From positions 1,736,001-1,800,000 of the forward strand of contig NZ_CP154796.1 in assembly GCF_039566955.1 (NCBI RefSeq): 64,000 nt of DNA, in the 5' to 3' direction. Made by a program: the position numbers and the translations under genes. This DNA comes from Micromonospora sp. DSM 45708 (GTDB taxonomy: Bacteria > Actinomycetota > Actinomycetes > Mycobacteriales > Micromonosporaceae). The notes beneath the pieces are model-generated. The model was not told the origin of the DNA. It searched no databases and worked only from the letters and a program-made list of their open reading frames with translations. Position 1 is the first letter of the stretch; each line of letters begins with the position of its first letter. This document shows positions 45,715-55,200 of this stretch, one piece after another.

Positions 45715-45809
45715 GCCGCGTAGCCTAGCCTTGGTGCGATTCCGGGCGCCGCTGCTCCCAGCCCTGATCAGTAGCCGGCATGAACCCCCGTATCCCGTGG
45801 AGCCATCCC

Positions 45810-46520
45810 TCATGTGACTCGCTCATACAAGATGCCATGTTTACTGCGTAGGAGCGTTTCGATCGATCCGGCGAGACCGGTGTCATGCACAAGTAGCCCC
45901 AGCTCGATGTTGGTGTTCTCGGCGCTGTAGGAGAAGTTCGCGCTGGTCAGCAGCGTGATTGCATGGTCGACGACGATGAACTTGGCATGGCTGACCACCG
46001 GCTGATGGTTTCCGGGCAGGGTCAGCGTCCGGAGTACGGTCGCGTACGGCAGGTGGGCTGCGACGGTTGTCGGGGAGCCGGCGTGGGCGTCGAGGTACAC
46101 AGTGACGCTCAGGCCGGGACGCACTGCGGCGTTCTTGAGGGCAGTCCACATGCCTGAGTGCGGCGTGAAGTTGAAGCTGGAGCAGACGATCGACATGCGC
46201 GCGTCATCGATGATGCGCTGAGCTTCGCTGGTGAGCCGGCCGGTCGTAGCTTCGACGCCGGGCATGGTCCAGACGGGGGAGATGGCGGTCCGGACGGATC
46301 GTGCTCCGGCGATGGCCCGGAGTACGGCGACCAAGTTGTCCCGGTGCTCCGGACCGAGTTCGGCCGCGAGAAGTAGGCGCCTCGCCTCGCCGCGGCGGGC
46401 GGCGTGCACTTCTTTCAGTGCCTGGCCAGAGGTGCCGCCGGCTTGTAGGACGGTGGCGAGTCGTTGTGCCTCGTAGGCGGTCAGGAAGGCGCCGAGCGCC
46501 GTGTAGGGGTCAGTAGACAT
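45810..46520 (-). CDS. drmC: DISARM protein DrmC (phospholipase D-like)
   Basis: The 236-residue protein has a phospholipase D-like fold. SHAKFIVVDHAITLLTSANF (from about residue 173) is the HKD-type motif (H-x-K-x4-D) followed by SAN, and EAQRIIDDARMSIVCSSFNF precedes it. The ATG at 46520 overlaps the drmB stop by 11 bases, so the two genes are coupled. In DISARM anti-phage systems the gene next to drmB encodes this PLD protein, matching the arrangement here. It is not always essential for DISARM activity in other systems. The longer upstream frame is drmB shadow. Confidence 0.88.
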   Translation of the reverse strand: MSTDPYTALGAFLTAYEAQRLATVLQAGGTSGQALKEVHAARRGEARRLLLAAELGPEHRDNLVAVLRAIAGARSVRTAISPVWTMPGVEATTGRLTSEAQRIIDDARMSIVCSSFNFTPHSGMWTALKNAAVRPGLSVTVYLDAHAGSPTTVAAHLPYATVLRTLTLPGNHQPVVSHAKFIVVDHAITLLTSANFSYSAENTNIELGLLVHDTGLAGSIETLLRSKHGILYERVT

Positions 46521-48576
46521 CGATGGTCCCGAAGAAGCCGGGGACCCGTTCGTCGTCGATCGTGGGCAGGGTGAGCAGGAATCTACGGTCGAGGAATCGA
46601 TTGGCGCGTTCGCAGGAGGTCTCCGAGGCGAAGCTGCAGCAGTGGCAGGCCGCGCCGTGCAGGAAGTCCTCGCCGTGTCGTGGTGTGCGTTGCCCGCAGA
46701 CGGGGTCGGAAGAGCAGCGGGCTGCTCTTCGCAGCGCGTCGAGCAGGAGCCCGTGCAGCCGTTCCGGCTGGCTGAGCGCGACCAGTCCACCGAGGGTGCC
46801 CTCGCTGTCGGACGCCGTGGTGCAGATGAGTAGGCCAGCGGCGGCGGGCCGGTCGGGGGCGGCGGGCCAGGCGTAGAGGCGTTCGCTAAGGCTGGCAGCG
46901 CCGTAACCGCAGGACATCGCCATCTCGCGGATGAGGATGTGCGCCAGGCTGTGGATCAGCCAGTAGCGCGGGGCGGGGAAGCGAGTGTCGGGGTCGATCT
47001 GGGCGGCGGTAGCGGAGAAGCGCCGGGAGAAGTTGTGCCGGTGGGCTTCGCGGTGCGCCCGCCACAGGCCGGTGGGCAGGATCTGCGCTTCCCAGGCGAC
47101 GATGGCGTTCTCGTCCAGTTGCAGGAAGATGCCCTCGCCGCGGTCCTCGGTGGCTGGCACCCAGGTAGGGCGGCCGTCCCGGGTGAGCTTGACGAGCCGG
47201 CTCGCGAGGTCGTTGACCCGGTCCATCTCGTCGATGCGAGTGAAACCGATCACCGCATTGACCTTTTTCATCCGGTTCACAGCGATGACCCGGTGCACTT
47301 GCTTCGGGAGGTCGGCGGCGGTGGGCATTTCGGTGACCATTAGCCCACTGGAGTCCAGTTGCTGCGCGAACAGGCTCGGTTTTTGCAGGTAGTCCCACTC
47401 CGGCACAAGCAGCTCGACCGGGTCCCAATCGCGTAGCCTCTCCCGACGCTCCTCCTCCGACGGGGGCGGGGCGACTGCCTCGACTGCCGCCGCGGTCAGC
47501 TGTTCGTCGGTGACGCCAGCGATGTCGCACTTGTGCGCGTTGAGAAGCGAACGAAGCACGTTCGGCATGGCTGCGTAGTCGGCCAGTTCCTCCGGAGTGA
47601 GTTGCGTCCGCAATTTCGTGGCCAGCGCGGTCTGCTTCTGCTCCTCACTGCGGGGCATCACGATGATCGACTGGGTCGAGGCGAACCAGAGGTTGGACGC
47701 GCCCATCATCATCAGCGAGGTGTCCAGCCCACACTTGGGGTCGAAGGCGTTCAGGTGCGGATGCCGGCCCCGGCAGGTCGGCAGCTTCTGCTTGCCGGCC
47801 TCACCCTGAGCCTCGCCCATGCCTCGCCGCTGTTGGCAACGTTCGCAGGTGATGACTGCGCCGGCTCCCTGACCGATGTTGCTGTCGCGCAGTTTCAGGT
47901 CCGGGTGCGGGGCGGCGGGGCAGGTTCCGCCGCGGTGCACCCACAACGCGTACGGGAACTCGTCGAGGTGGCCGTTGGCGCAGGCGAGCAGGTAACGGGC
48001 GGGCACCGCCGGGCTGCGCCTGGCCTTTCCCTTCGCGGGAGCCTTGGCCTTTCCTTTCGCCGCCCCCGCGAACGTACGGCCGGGACAACTTGCGTGTTCG
48101 AAGGTCGCCAGGTCGGGCCGGAACGGGTGGGTGTTGGTGTAGCTGAACCGCGACAGCGGCCCGAGGTAGTCGCAGCCGGTGCAGCGCAGCCACTGCGGGA
48201 ACACCCGGGCCGGAATGCCGAGGTCGGAGCCTTCCTGCGACATTGCGCGGGCCTTCGGCTGCCACGGGAACGGCCGCAGTTGCTGCACGCGGGACCCGAG
48301 GTGAAGCTGGACCACCTTGAGCAGCCGTGGTTCCTCGATCGTCGGTACGGTGGGCCGCCGCCGCCAGATCGGCTCCCAGTCGTCGAGGCCAGCCGGCATG
48401 ATCGAGAACTGCGGCAGGTCCATGATCGAGCCGACACCGTAGGTGTAGAGCAGCGACGAGGGGCGGGCCGAGCCCACCTTGGCCCGGTTCTTGACGTTTG
48501 ACTGCTCACTGTCGGCAAGTGGGTCCAACGGCTGCGCCGACTCGAAGATCATCTGCGCCGCGTCGTCGTCCGTCAC
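46510..48576 (-). CDS. drmB: DISARM protein DrmB (DUF1998)
   Basis: The 688-residue protein has an N-terminal half with a CTGC pair (WLRCTGCDYLGPLSRF). The C-terminal DUF1998 region contains SLAHILIREMAMSCGYGAAS and LLICTTASDSEGTLGGLVAL, and near the C-terminus a Cys cluster CSSDPVC ... HCCSFASETSCE. This is the family associated with the DISARM helicase DrmA; together they contribute to discriminating incoming DNA. The start is GTG 48576, within the drmA stop overlap (GTGA at 48573). The length is typical of the DUF1998 protein in DISARM. Confidence 0.92.
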   Translation of the reverse strand: MTDDDAAQMIFESAQPLDPLADSEQSNVKNRAKVGSARPSSLLYTYGVGSIMDLPQFSIMPAGLDDWEPIWRRRPTVPTIEEPRLLKVVQLHLGSRVQQLRPFPWQPKARAMSQEGSDLGIPARVFPQWLRCTGCDYLGPLSRFSYTNTHPFRPDLATFEHASCPGRTFAGAAKGKAKAPAKGKARRSPAVPARYLLACANGHLDEFPYALWVHRGGTCPAAPHPDLKLRDSNIGQGAGAVITCERCQQRRGMGEAQGEAGKQKLPTCRGRHPHLNAFDPKCGLDTSLMMMGASNLWFASTQSIIVMPRSEEQKQTALATKLRTQLTPEELADYAAMPNVLRSLLNAHKCDIAGVTDEQLTAAAVEAVAPPPSEEERRERLRDWDPVELLVPEWDYLQKPSLFAQQLDSSGLMVTEMPTAADLPKQVHRVIAVNRMKKVNAVIGFTRIDEMDRVNDLASRLVKLTRDGRPTWVPATEDRGEGIFLQLDENAIVAWEAQILPTGLWRAHREAHRHNFSRRFSATAAQIDPDTRFPAPRYWLIHSLAHILIREMAMSCGYGAASLSERLYAWPAAPDRPAAAGLLICTTASDSEGTLGGLVALSQPERLHGLLLDALRRAARCSSDPVCGQRTPRHGEDFLHGAACHCCSFASETSCERANRFLDRRFLLTLPTIDDERVPGFFGTIDVY

Positions 48577-51500
48577 TCGTCTTCTCCTTCGGGCAGCTCC
48601 CACGCCGGCGCGTCGTCGGGTTCGACGACGAACAGCCGCTCGGGTATGGGGCTGACCAGCAGGTTGATCTCCGGCTGGACCTCCCGCATCGAGTGCGCGA
48701 CGACGAACGGCGCACGGTCCTGCTGGCCCTGGTGGGCCCTCGCGTTCTCCGGGCTGATCAGCAACGGCAGGTAGCTGTCGTTGTCACCGGTGCGCTCATA
48801 CACCAAGGTCTTGCTCAGTTTCCCGGCGTACTTTCCCCGCGCGTTCCACTGGTCCAGCCGGTTGATCAACCGCTGGTGCGCCTGCGCCATCAGATCGTCC
48901 AGCTGGGCAGCCGGCCGGATTCGGGCAGAGAGCCGATCGACCAAGGCGGCGAGAGCGTTCTGCTCGTCACGAACCCGCCATGCGCCCCGCTCCGGCGACA
49001 GCCCATCGTCGCGGTGTGCCTGTAGCACTCGCGCCGCACTGACCAGCACCCCGTCGATGCCCCGGTCCAGAGCCGTCGGCGAGAACGGGGTAACCGACAG
49101 CGCCTCCACCTGTGCGTAGAACGTCTCGTGGTAGTGCCGGAACTGCTCGTAGTGGGCCAGGTCGCGGGGCCGCGCCCAGTTCCCGAGCGCCACGACCAGA
49201 CCGGGCCGGCCGCAGTCCTCGCCTGGACGGCCGACGTCGCGGCCCACCCGCGAGGACGCCTGGATGTACTCGGCAGTGTTCTTCGGCTGCCCGACCACCA
49301 GCATCAGACCGAGCCGCTGCACGTCGACGCCGACCTGCAGCATCGAGGTGGCCAGCACCACGTCGAACGGGTCGGCCTTCGGCCGCTCCATCCGCCCGCC
49401 GACCTCCTGCTGTTCGAGCCGCTGCCGCATCGCCGCGGTCGTGGCGTAGTCGGGGTCGAACTCCAGGGCAAGGTTGTCCAGGGTGCGTCCGATGTCGACC
49501 GAGGCGATGCGGGAGGTCAGTTCGCCGGTGACCAGGCGCCCGTACGAGCCGAGCCGCCGTGGGAAACCCGATCCAGGGCGTGGCTGCCGGACCCGGTTCT
49601 GCACGTCGTCGGCCATGTAGCGGGCCATACCGGCCAATTCACGGGTCGCGTTGAAGTAGCCCACCAACGTCATGTACGGATCGGCGGCAGACCCACTGCG
49701 GTCGAACAGCAACTGCCCGGCGAGCAGCAACACCTCGGCGACCCGGATCTCCGCGCTCGACAGCCGCACCCCCTGCGCGCTCACCCCGATGTAGCGCCGG
49801 CCCGGGGTAGTCGGGCCGATCGGCAGCTCCTGTGAGAAGTACGTGTCCGCCACATCCAAGACCTGCGGCGGAAAGATCTGGACGCCGCGCCCGTACAGCC
49901 CTCGTACCTGCTCGTCGGCGCGGCGCACGGTGGCCGTCGATGCCACGATCATCGGCCGGACCGGCTTGCCGTCGGCGGTCTCCCACGACGCGAGGGTCTC
50001 GACGGCAACCTCGAACAGCCCCACGGCGGTGCCCAGCGCCCCGGTGATCAGGTGCAGCTCATCCTGAATGATCAGATCCGGCGGCCGGAGTCGTCCCACC
50101 GGGCGTACGGTCGCGGCGGGCAGGCCCGGCACGGCCTGATGTTGGGTCGTGATGCTGCAACCGGCGTAGTCCGGGTGCACGTAACCGTGCCAGCCGCAGT
50201 AGCTGCTGACATAGCCGAACAGCGACGCCGCCTCACCCTCGCGCGCCAGCCGAGCGAACTTGTCGACCGTCGCGATCACGAACGCCGGCGGCATCCGATA
50301 GATCTCCTCGTCCACCGTCAGCATCGGCAGGCCCTCATCCACCTGACCGCCCTTGGCGAACGGGCACTGCCCCATATCGTCGCCGCAGAAGACCAGCACC
50401 CGCCGGGTCATCTTGACCGGTTTCACGTTCCCAGCGCCGATCGGGCTGCCGCACCACGGGCACCGCTGCACCTGCAGCACCGTCAACCGGTGCCCGCCGT
50501 ACGCGTTGGCCTTGCGCAGCTGCTCGTCCGCCTCGTTCCACCGCTTCGGGCTCACGTCGGTGCCGACCCACAACCCGATGCGGAACGGCTTGCTACCCCA
50601 GGTTGCCTCGTCCCGGCGGCGAACAAGCTCCGCCGCGCACACCAGCGTGGCGGCCCGCTGGAACTGCTGCGCGGTGAGCAGCCGCAACGTGTACCGCATC
50701 AACACGGCCACCCCGTCACGCCCGTCCAATGGCCCATCGGAGGACGCCACCATCTGCTGCCGGCGCCGGATCGCGAACGTGTATGCGGCCAGGCCCAGGT
50801 AGGCCTCGGTCTTGCCACCACCGGTCGGGAAGAACAGCAACTCCACCCGCGACAGCTCGCCGCTGCGCGCCGCCGCGGTGGGGTCGGTCAACGCTGGCAG
50901 CTGCATGAGGATGAACGCCAGCTGGAATGGCCGCCACGACGACGGCTTCTCCCGCTCGTCGGCCTCGACCTGATCGCGGGCGTTGTCGAACGACAGGCTC
51001 GGGTCGGAGCTACGCAACGCCCCGATCCGGGAGTGGACCCGCTGGTCCCGCATGACCTCGTTCATGAACCGGAAGCATGCGAACGCCTCCGGATCAGCCA
51101 CCACGTGCGCCAGACCGTCCGCCAGCCGCTGCTGTGCCGCGCGTGCCTCTTCCACGACCTCCTCGGCCAGGTCCCGCAGATGCTCGGGGAGCTGTGCCGC
51201 CTTCGGGGCCTCACCGTCGAGCCAGGTCCGGTACCCGTCCACCAGCGGGGCGAGCCCGTCACGAACCTGTTCAGGGCTGGCCTTGGCCAGTGCGTCCATG
51301 GACAGCATCGCGCCTGTGACCGACCGTGCCTGCGTCTGCGGAGTCTCCGCGACCGGCAGCCACGTCGTCCACACCGCCGTCGCACGCCGTGCCCCCGGCT
51401 CCGCCCGCCAGTCCACCGAGCAGGTCCGCCCGACCGCGAACTCCAGCCGGTTGCGGTACTGCAAGTGCAACCGGCGCATTTCGTCGTCGTGCTCCGGCCA

Positions 51501-52274
51501 CTCCTGCTCCATGACGTCGCGCACCGGCAGGAACACCGCAGCACCGCCCGCGTCGACGTGCAGCTTCGTCTGGAACAGCCACTCGTGCACTGGGATCGTC
51601 GGCGGCGTCTCCCGGTCATTGACCAGCGCGATCTCGATCAACCGCCGGCCGAAACGCGCGTCGTCGTAGGCATCGATCCGCAAACAGATCTGCCCGGATA
51701 GTACCCGCGTGTACGTCCGGCCCGGCGTCAGCTCGGCCACTGCGATCTTCTCGACGATCCCAACCGGCGTGCGCCGATACCGCCGCACCGCCCGGCCCTG
51801 CTTGTCGACCTCACCGGTCTTCACGCTCTCGTAGGTGCCCCACGACGCGGTGACCGTGAACTCCGCCAGATCGTTCGGCACCTGGAACCGCAACCCCATC
51901 GACGACGGAATCATCAGCCCTTGCCTCGGAGCCTTGTCGTCGGCGTCATCCTCCTCGCCCTCGACGTCGGTGCCATCGGCAGACTCGGCCGGAATCCCAC
52001 GTTGAGCATGAAAACCTGCCGCATCAGATCGGATGCCTACCAGGCCATACCCGTCCTCAGAGCCGGCCGGATCAGCATCGGGCTCGGTCAGCTTCACCGG
52101 CGCGATATGCCCCACCAGGTACAGCTGACGCGGGCTCACCGCCAACAGCTCCTCCGGACCACCCGATGGACCGAGCAGCTCACGTTCCAGGATGTCGACC
52201 AGGTTCTCGCGAACTATGTACGAGGTGCCGTCCGGCTGGTGCGCGAGCTGCAACCCCGGCGCGGGATCGATCAC
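48573..52274 (-). CDS. drmA: DISARM helicase DrmA
   Basis: The 1233-residue superfamily 2 helicase has Walker A FPTGGGKTEAYLGLAA near residue 480 and a DEAD-like LIIQDELHLITGALGT near 735. The C-terminal helicase motif ATSMLQVGVDVQRLG is followed by SSRVGRDVGRPG near 1000. It belongs to the DrmA family of DISARM anti-phage systems, which acts with DrmB on phage DNA. The start is GTG 52274, overlapping the drmMI stop (GTGA). Size, motif order and gene order all agree with class 1 DISARM. Confidence 0.93.
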   Translation of the reverse strand: MIDPAPGLQLAHQPDGTSYIVRENLVDILERELLGPSGGPEELLAVSPRQLYLVGHIAPVKLTEPDADPAGSEDGYGLVGIRSDAAGFHAQRGIPAESADGTDVEGEEDDADDKAPRQGLMIPSSMGLRFQVPNDLAEFTVTASWGTYESVKTGEVDKQGRAVRRYRRTPVGIVEKIAVAELTPGRTYTRVLSGQICLRIDAYDDARFGRRLIEIALVNDRETPPTIPVHEWLFQTKLHVDAGGAAVFLPVRDVMEQEWPEHDDEMRRLHLQYRNRLEFAVGRTCSVDWRAEPGARRATAVWTTWLPVAETPQTQARSVTGAMLSMDALAKASPEQVRDGLAPLVDGYRTWLDGEAPKAAQLPEHLRDLAEEVVEEARAAQQRLADGLAHVVADPEAFACFRFMNEVMRDQRVHSRIGALRSSDPSLSFDNARDQVEADEREKPSSWRPFQLAFILMQLPALTDPTAAARSGELSRVELLFFPTGGGKTEAYLGLAAYTFAIRRRQQMVASSDGPLDGRDGVAVLMRYTLRLLTAQQFQRAATLVCAAELVRRRDEATWGSKPFRIGLWVGTDVSPKRWNEADEQLRKANAYGGHRLTVLQVQRCPWCGSPIGAGNVKPVKMTRRVLVFCGDDMGQCPFAKGGQVDEGLPMLTVDEEIYRMPPAFVIATVDKFARLAREGEAASLFGYVSSYCGWHGYVHPDYAGCSITTQHQAVPGLPAATVRPVGRLRPPDLIIQDELHLITGALGTAVGLFEVAVETLASWETADGKPVRPMIVASTATVRRADEQVRGLYGRGVQIFPPQVLDVADTYFSQELPIGPTTPGRRYIGVSAQGVRLSSAEIRVAEVLLLAGQLLFDRSGSAADPYMTLVGYFNATRELAGMARYMADDVQNRVRQPRPGSGFPRRLGSYGRLVTGELTSRIASVDIGRTLDNLALEFDPDYATTAAMRQRLEQQEVGGRMERPKADPFDVVLATSMLQVGVDVQRLGLMLVVGQPKNTAEYIQASSRVGRDVGRPGEDCGRPGLVVALGNWARPRDLAHYEQFRHYHETFYAQVEALSVTPFSPTALDRGIDGVLVSAARVLQAHRDDGLSPERGAWRVRDEQNALAALVDRLSARIRPAAQLDDLMAQAHQRLINRLDQWNARGKYAGKLSKTLVYERTGDNDSYLPLLISPENARAHQGQQDRAPFVVAHSMREVQPEINLLVSPIPERLFVVEPDDAPAWELPEGEDE

Positions 52275-55200
52275 AGCAACGCCTCCTGACCGTCATGGAC
52301 GTCGGGCTTCCGCTGGCGGGCAGTCGCCTTTTTCGCCGCCTTTGGCTGCTGCGCTGCCGCGCGGCGCAGATTCTCCGCCAGCAACCGGTCTAGGATCTCC
52401 ACCCGCGCCGCCGGGCTAACCGTCCAGCGGGTCATCTGCCGGTACGTATGGAAGCCGTAGTCGAGCGACACATCCGACCAGCGGTACGCGGCCATCACCG
52501 CCTGATCCAGCTCGACATGAATTTGCCGCATCCGGGCAATATCGGGATCGTTAGTATCGGCCAGGTCGGGATCGTTGACGAGGTTGTACAGCCTCGTTAG
52601 GCCGAGCTGACGACGCAACATAATCTCTCGCCGCTCCCGGTCCAGCACAAATCCGACCTTGTCAAGATGGTCTATCCGCTCTGGCTGTGGAAATGTTTCG
52701 AAGGCGTCAGACGGTGCGTAATTCACCGAAGTTCCGAGTGTTGGACTGTACTTTACCGCCCAACTCCAGTGGATGGAGGACGACAGTAGCGCTTGATTGG
52801 CGAACGAATCGGTCGCAAACACCGCGAGCTTGTTGCTGAATACCTGTCCGGTCGGAACCCGCATCGGCATTGCGGCTTTGCTGGTTAACACGACGACGAA
52901 GACATTTTCGAGGTTGGCAATCGCACGGCGCATTCCGGGAGCATTCTCGGCATACTGCCACCATCGCTCGCGCCGAGCTTTTCGGTTGTTCTTTGCGCGT
53001 TCAGGTCTTACGAGGTCTGATATGCGGTCAAAAGGTATTGAGTATCGTGCTGCCTCTGCCTCGCTGCGGTCCTTGAAGTCAATCACCCAGCGAGATGGCG
53101 AGCAGTCAGGGCGCGAGCTGAGGTCATCTCCGGTCAGGTAAGGAAAGAGGACTTCCGCGTTGTGCTTGTCCCTCTCGATCCACCGATGTGCCTCGTCGGG
53201 TTCTACGATGAACCCCATGCCGAGGACCGTGCACCCCTGGAACGCAACGTCCCTGTTCTCGGCCAGTCGGACTGGCGTTCCGTCGACGCACCCGGCGGGC
53301 TCCAGTAGCGGCGAGATTCGAGGAACTACGACACCATCGGCAATACGGTGCGCGCCATCAGCGACGGGTGCCCTGGTGCCCCAGATGGCGGCATACTCCA
53401 GTTGGACGCTTCCCGAGGGCCACGGAGCGCTGCGAACAGCACGAGTCAATGTGAAACCGCTCGCTACTATCCGATCGAGGCCGACCTCACGGCTGCCTCC
53501 CTGCGCAACGCTGTTGGTAGCGATTAAGCCCAGCACGCCGGTGGGCCGAAGCAGATTGACTGCTCGTAGGAGAAAGTACGCGACTAGGTCTGCCCTTCCT
53601 TTGGCGCCCGCGGCGATTTGATTGACGAGCCATTCCCGACAATTGGTTCCGATAGCGCCACTGAGCATCTTCGTGCCAAGGAATGGTGGATTTCCGACGA
53701 TAGCGTCGAAGCCGCCATGGTCGACTGCGACGTCCGGGACTTCGAGTGCCCAGTGTAGCGGCTGCCAGCGTTTGTAGTCCGTCGCGACTGTCGGCGTAAG
53801 GCCTTCCTCCAAGATGGATTCCAGGAAAGCCGGGTCGGGCGACTGCCCATCCGCCGGCATCGCAGCGGCTATTGCTTCGGCGAGATTCTCGTATGCCTCG
53901 TCGAGAGCCTTGCCCGGTTTGCCGCCAACGCGGAGTCCGGCAGCGACAACGCCATCGGCTGCCTGGCGGAGCTGGGCGGTCAACTCGTGCATCCGGTTGA
54001 GCTGGCGGCGTTTTGCTGTGGCGCTGCGCTGTGGGTCGTTCTCACGTACCTCGCTGGCGAGTTCGCGGCGGATGCCGATGGCTCGCTGGATGGTGCTGTC
54101 CATGTCGCGGGCCGACAGCCTCGGCTGCTGGTGCTCGGGTGGATCGATGTGCAGGGCGCGGAGCTGCCGCAGATGGGTGAGACCGAGTAAAGAGTTGCCG
54201 TGCAGGATCTTGTCGTCGACGAAGGAGAAGGGCAGGTTCCCGTCGAGCGACACCAGCCAGAGGGAGAGCTTGCACATCTCGACGGCCATCGCGTTGATGT
54301 CTGCGCCGTACAGGCAGCGGGCGACGACTTCGCGGATTGCGTGCTGGCCGAGATCGGGCCGGGTAGCGTTGGCCGAATCCTCGTCGATCCATGCCTCGAC
54401 GAGGCGGGCGGCGAGGTAGCGGGCGGCGGCGACCAGGAATGCGCCGGAGCCGGCGGCGATGTCGGCCACCTTGAGGTTGAGGATCTCGTCCGAGCCGCGC
54501 AGTTTCCAGGCGTTCCGTTCGGCGGTTTGGTGCGGGCCGGGGGAGTAGCAGAGTGGTTCGAGGGCGTGCTGGACGACCTCCTCGGCGAGGGATTTCGGCG
54601 TGTAGTGCGCGCCGGCGTTGCGCCGCGACGGCGTCTCGGTGACCACCAGACCGCCGTCCAGGACGACGGTGGGGCGGTCGCGCAGGTCGGGCCGGGTGAT
54701 GGTGGCCCAGGGGAGCAGGCGTGCACGCAGGTCGTCGTCATCGGTCACCGCGCGCAGCATGCGGTCGGCGTCGTCGCTGGGCGTGGTTGCGAGCCGCTTC
54801 GCCAAGGCGTTTGCGCTCGGCGGGGTGGCAGCGGGCTGGTTCTCCTTGAGCCAGGCGATGATCGCGGTGGCCAGTTTCGCCGGAGTCGTATTGGCGTTGG
54901 CGAGCTGCTCCAGCACGGTCAGCGGGATCTCCGGCTCGGCTCCGGTCGCGCCGACGAGGCCGACCAGGGTGTCGCCGGTGACCCGGGTGCAGGAGTAGCC
55001 GAGCAGTCCTTCGTAGATGTAGCCGATCTGTTCCACGTCGACGTCTCGGAACGAGATCCGGCGTGCGTCGCCGCCCTTGAGCTGGGCGACCTGCACCGAG
55101 CGCAGGACGTGCAGCATGACCCGGTCGGAGACGGGCATGGCGAGGGTGTCGTTGTCGTTCGCGGCGATCAGGAACGGGTACTGGTCCGGGTCGAACAGCG

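Noticed and set aside
50052-51701. 549-codon plus-strand frame opposite drmA
   Set aside because: It is Arg/Pro/His-rich without family motifs and lies wholly inside the conserved helicase gene.
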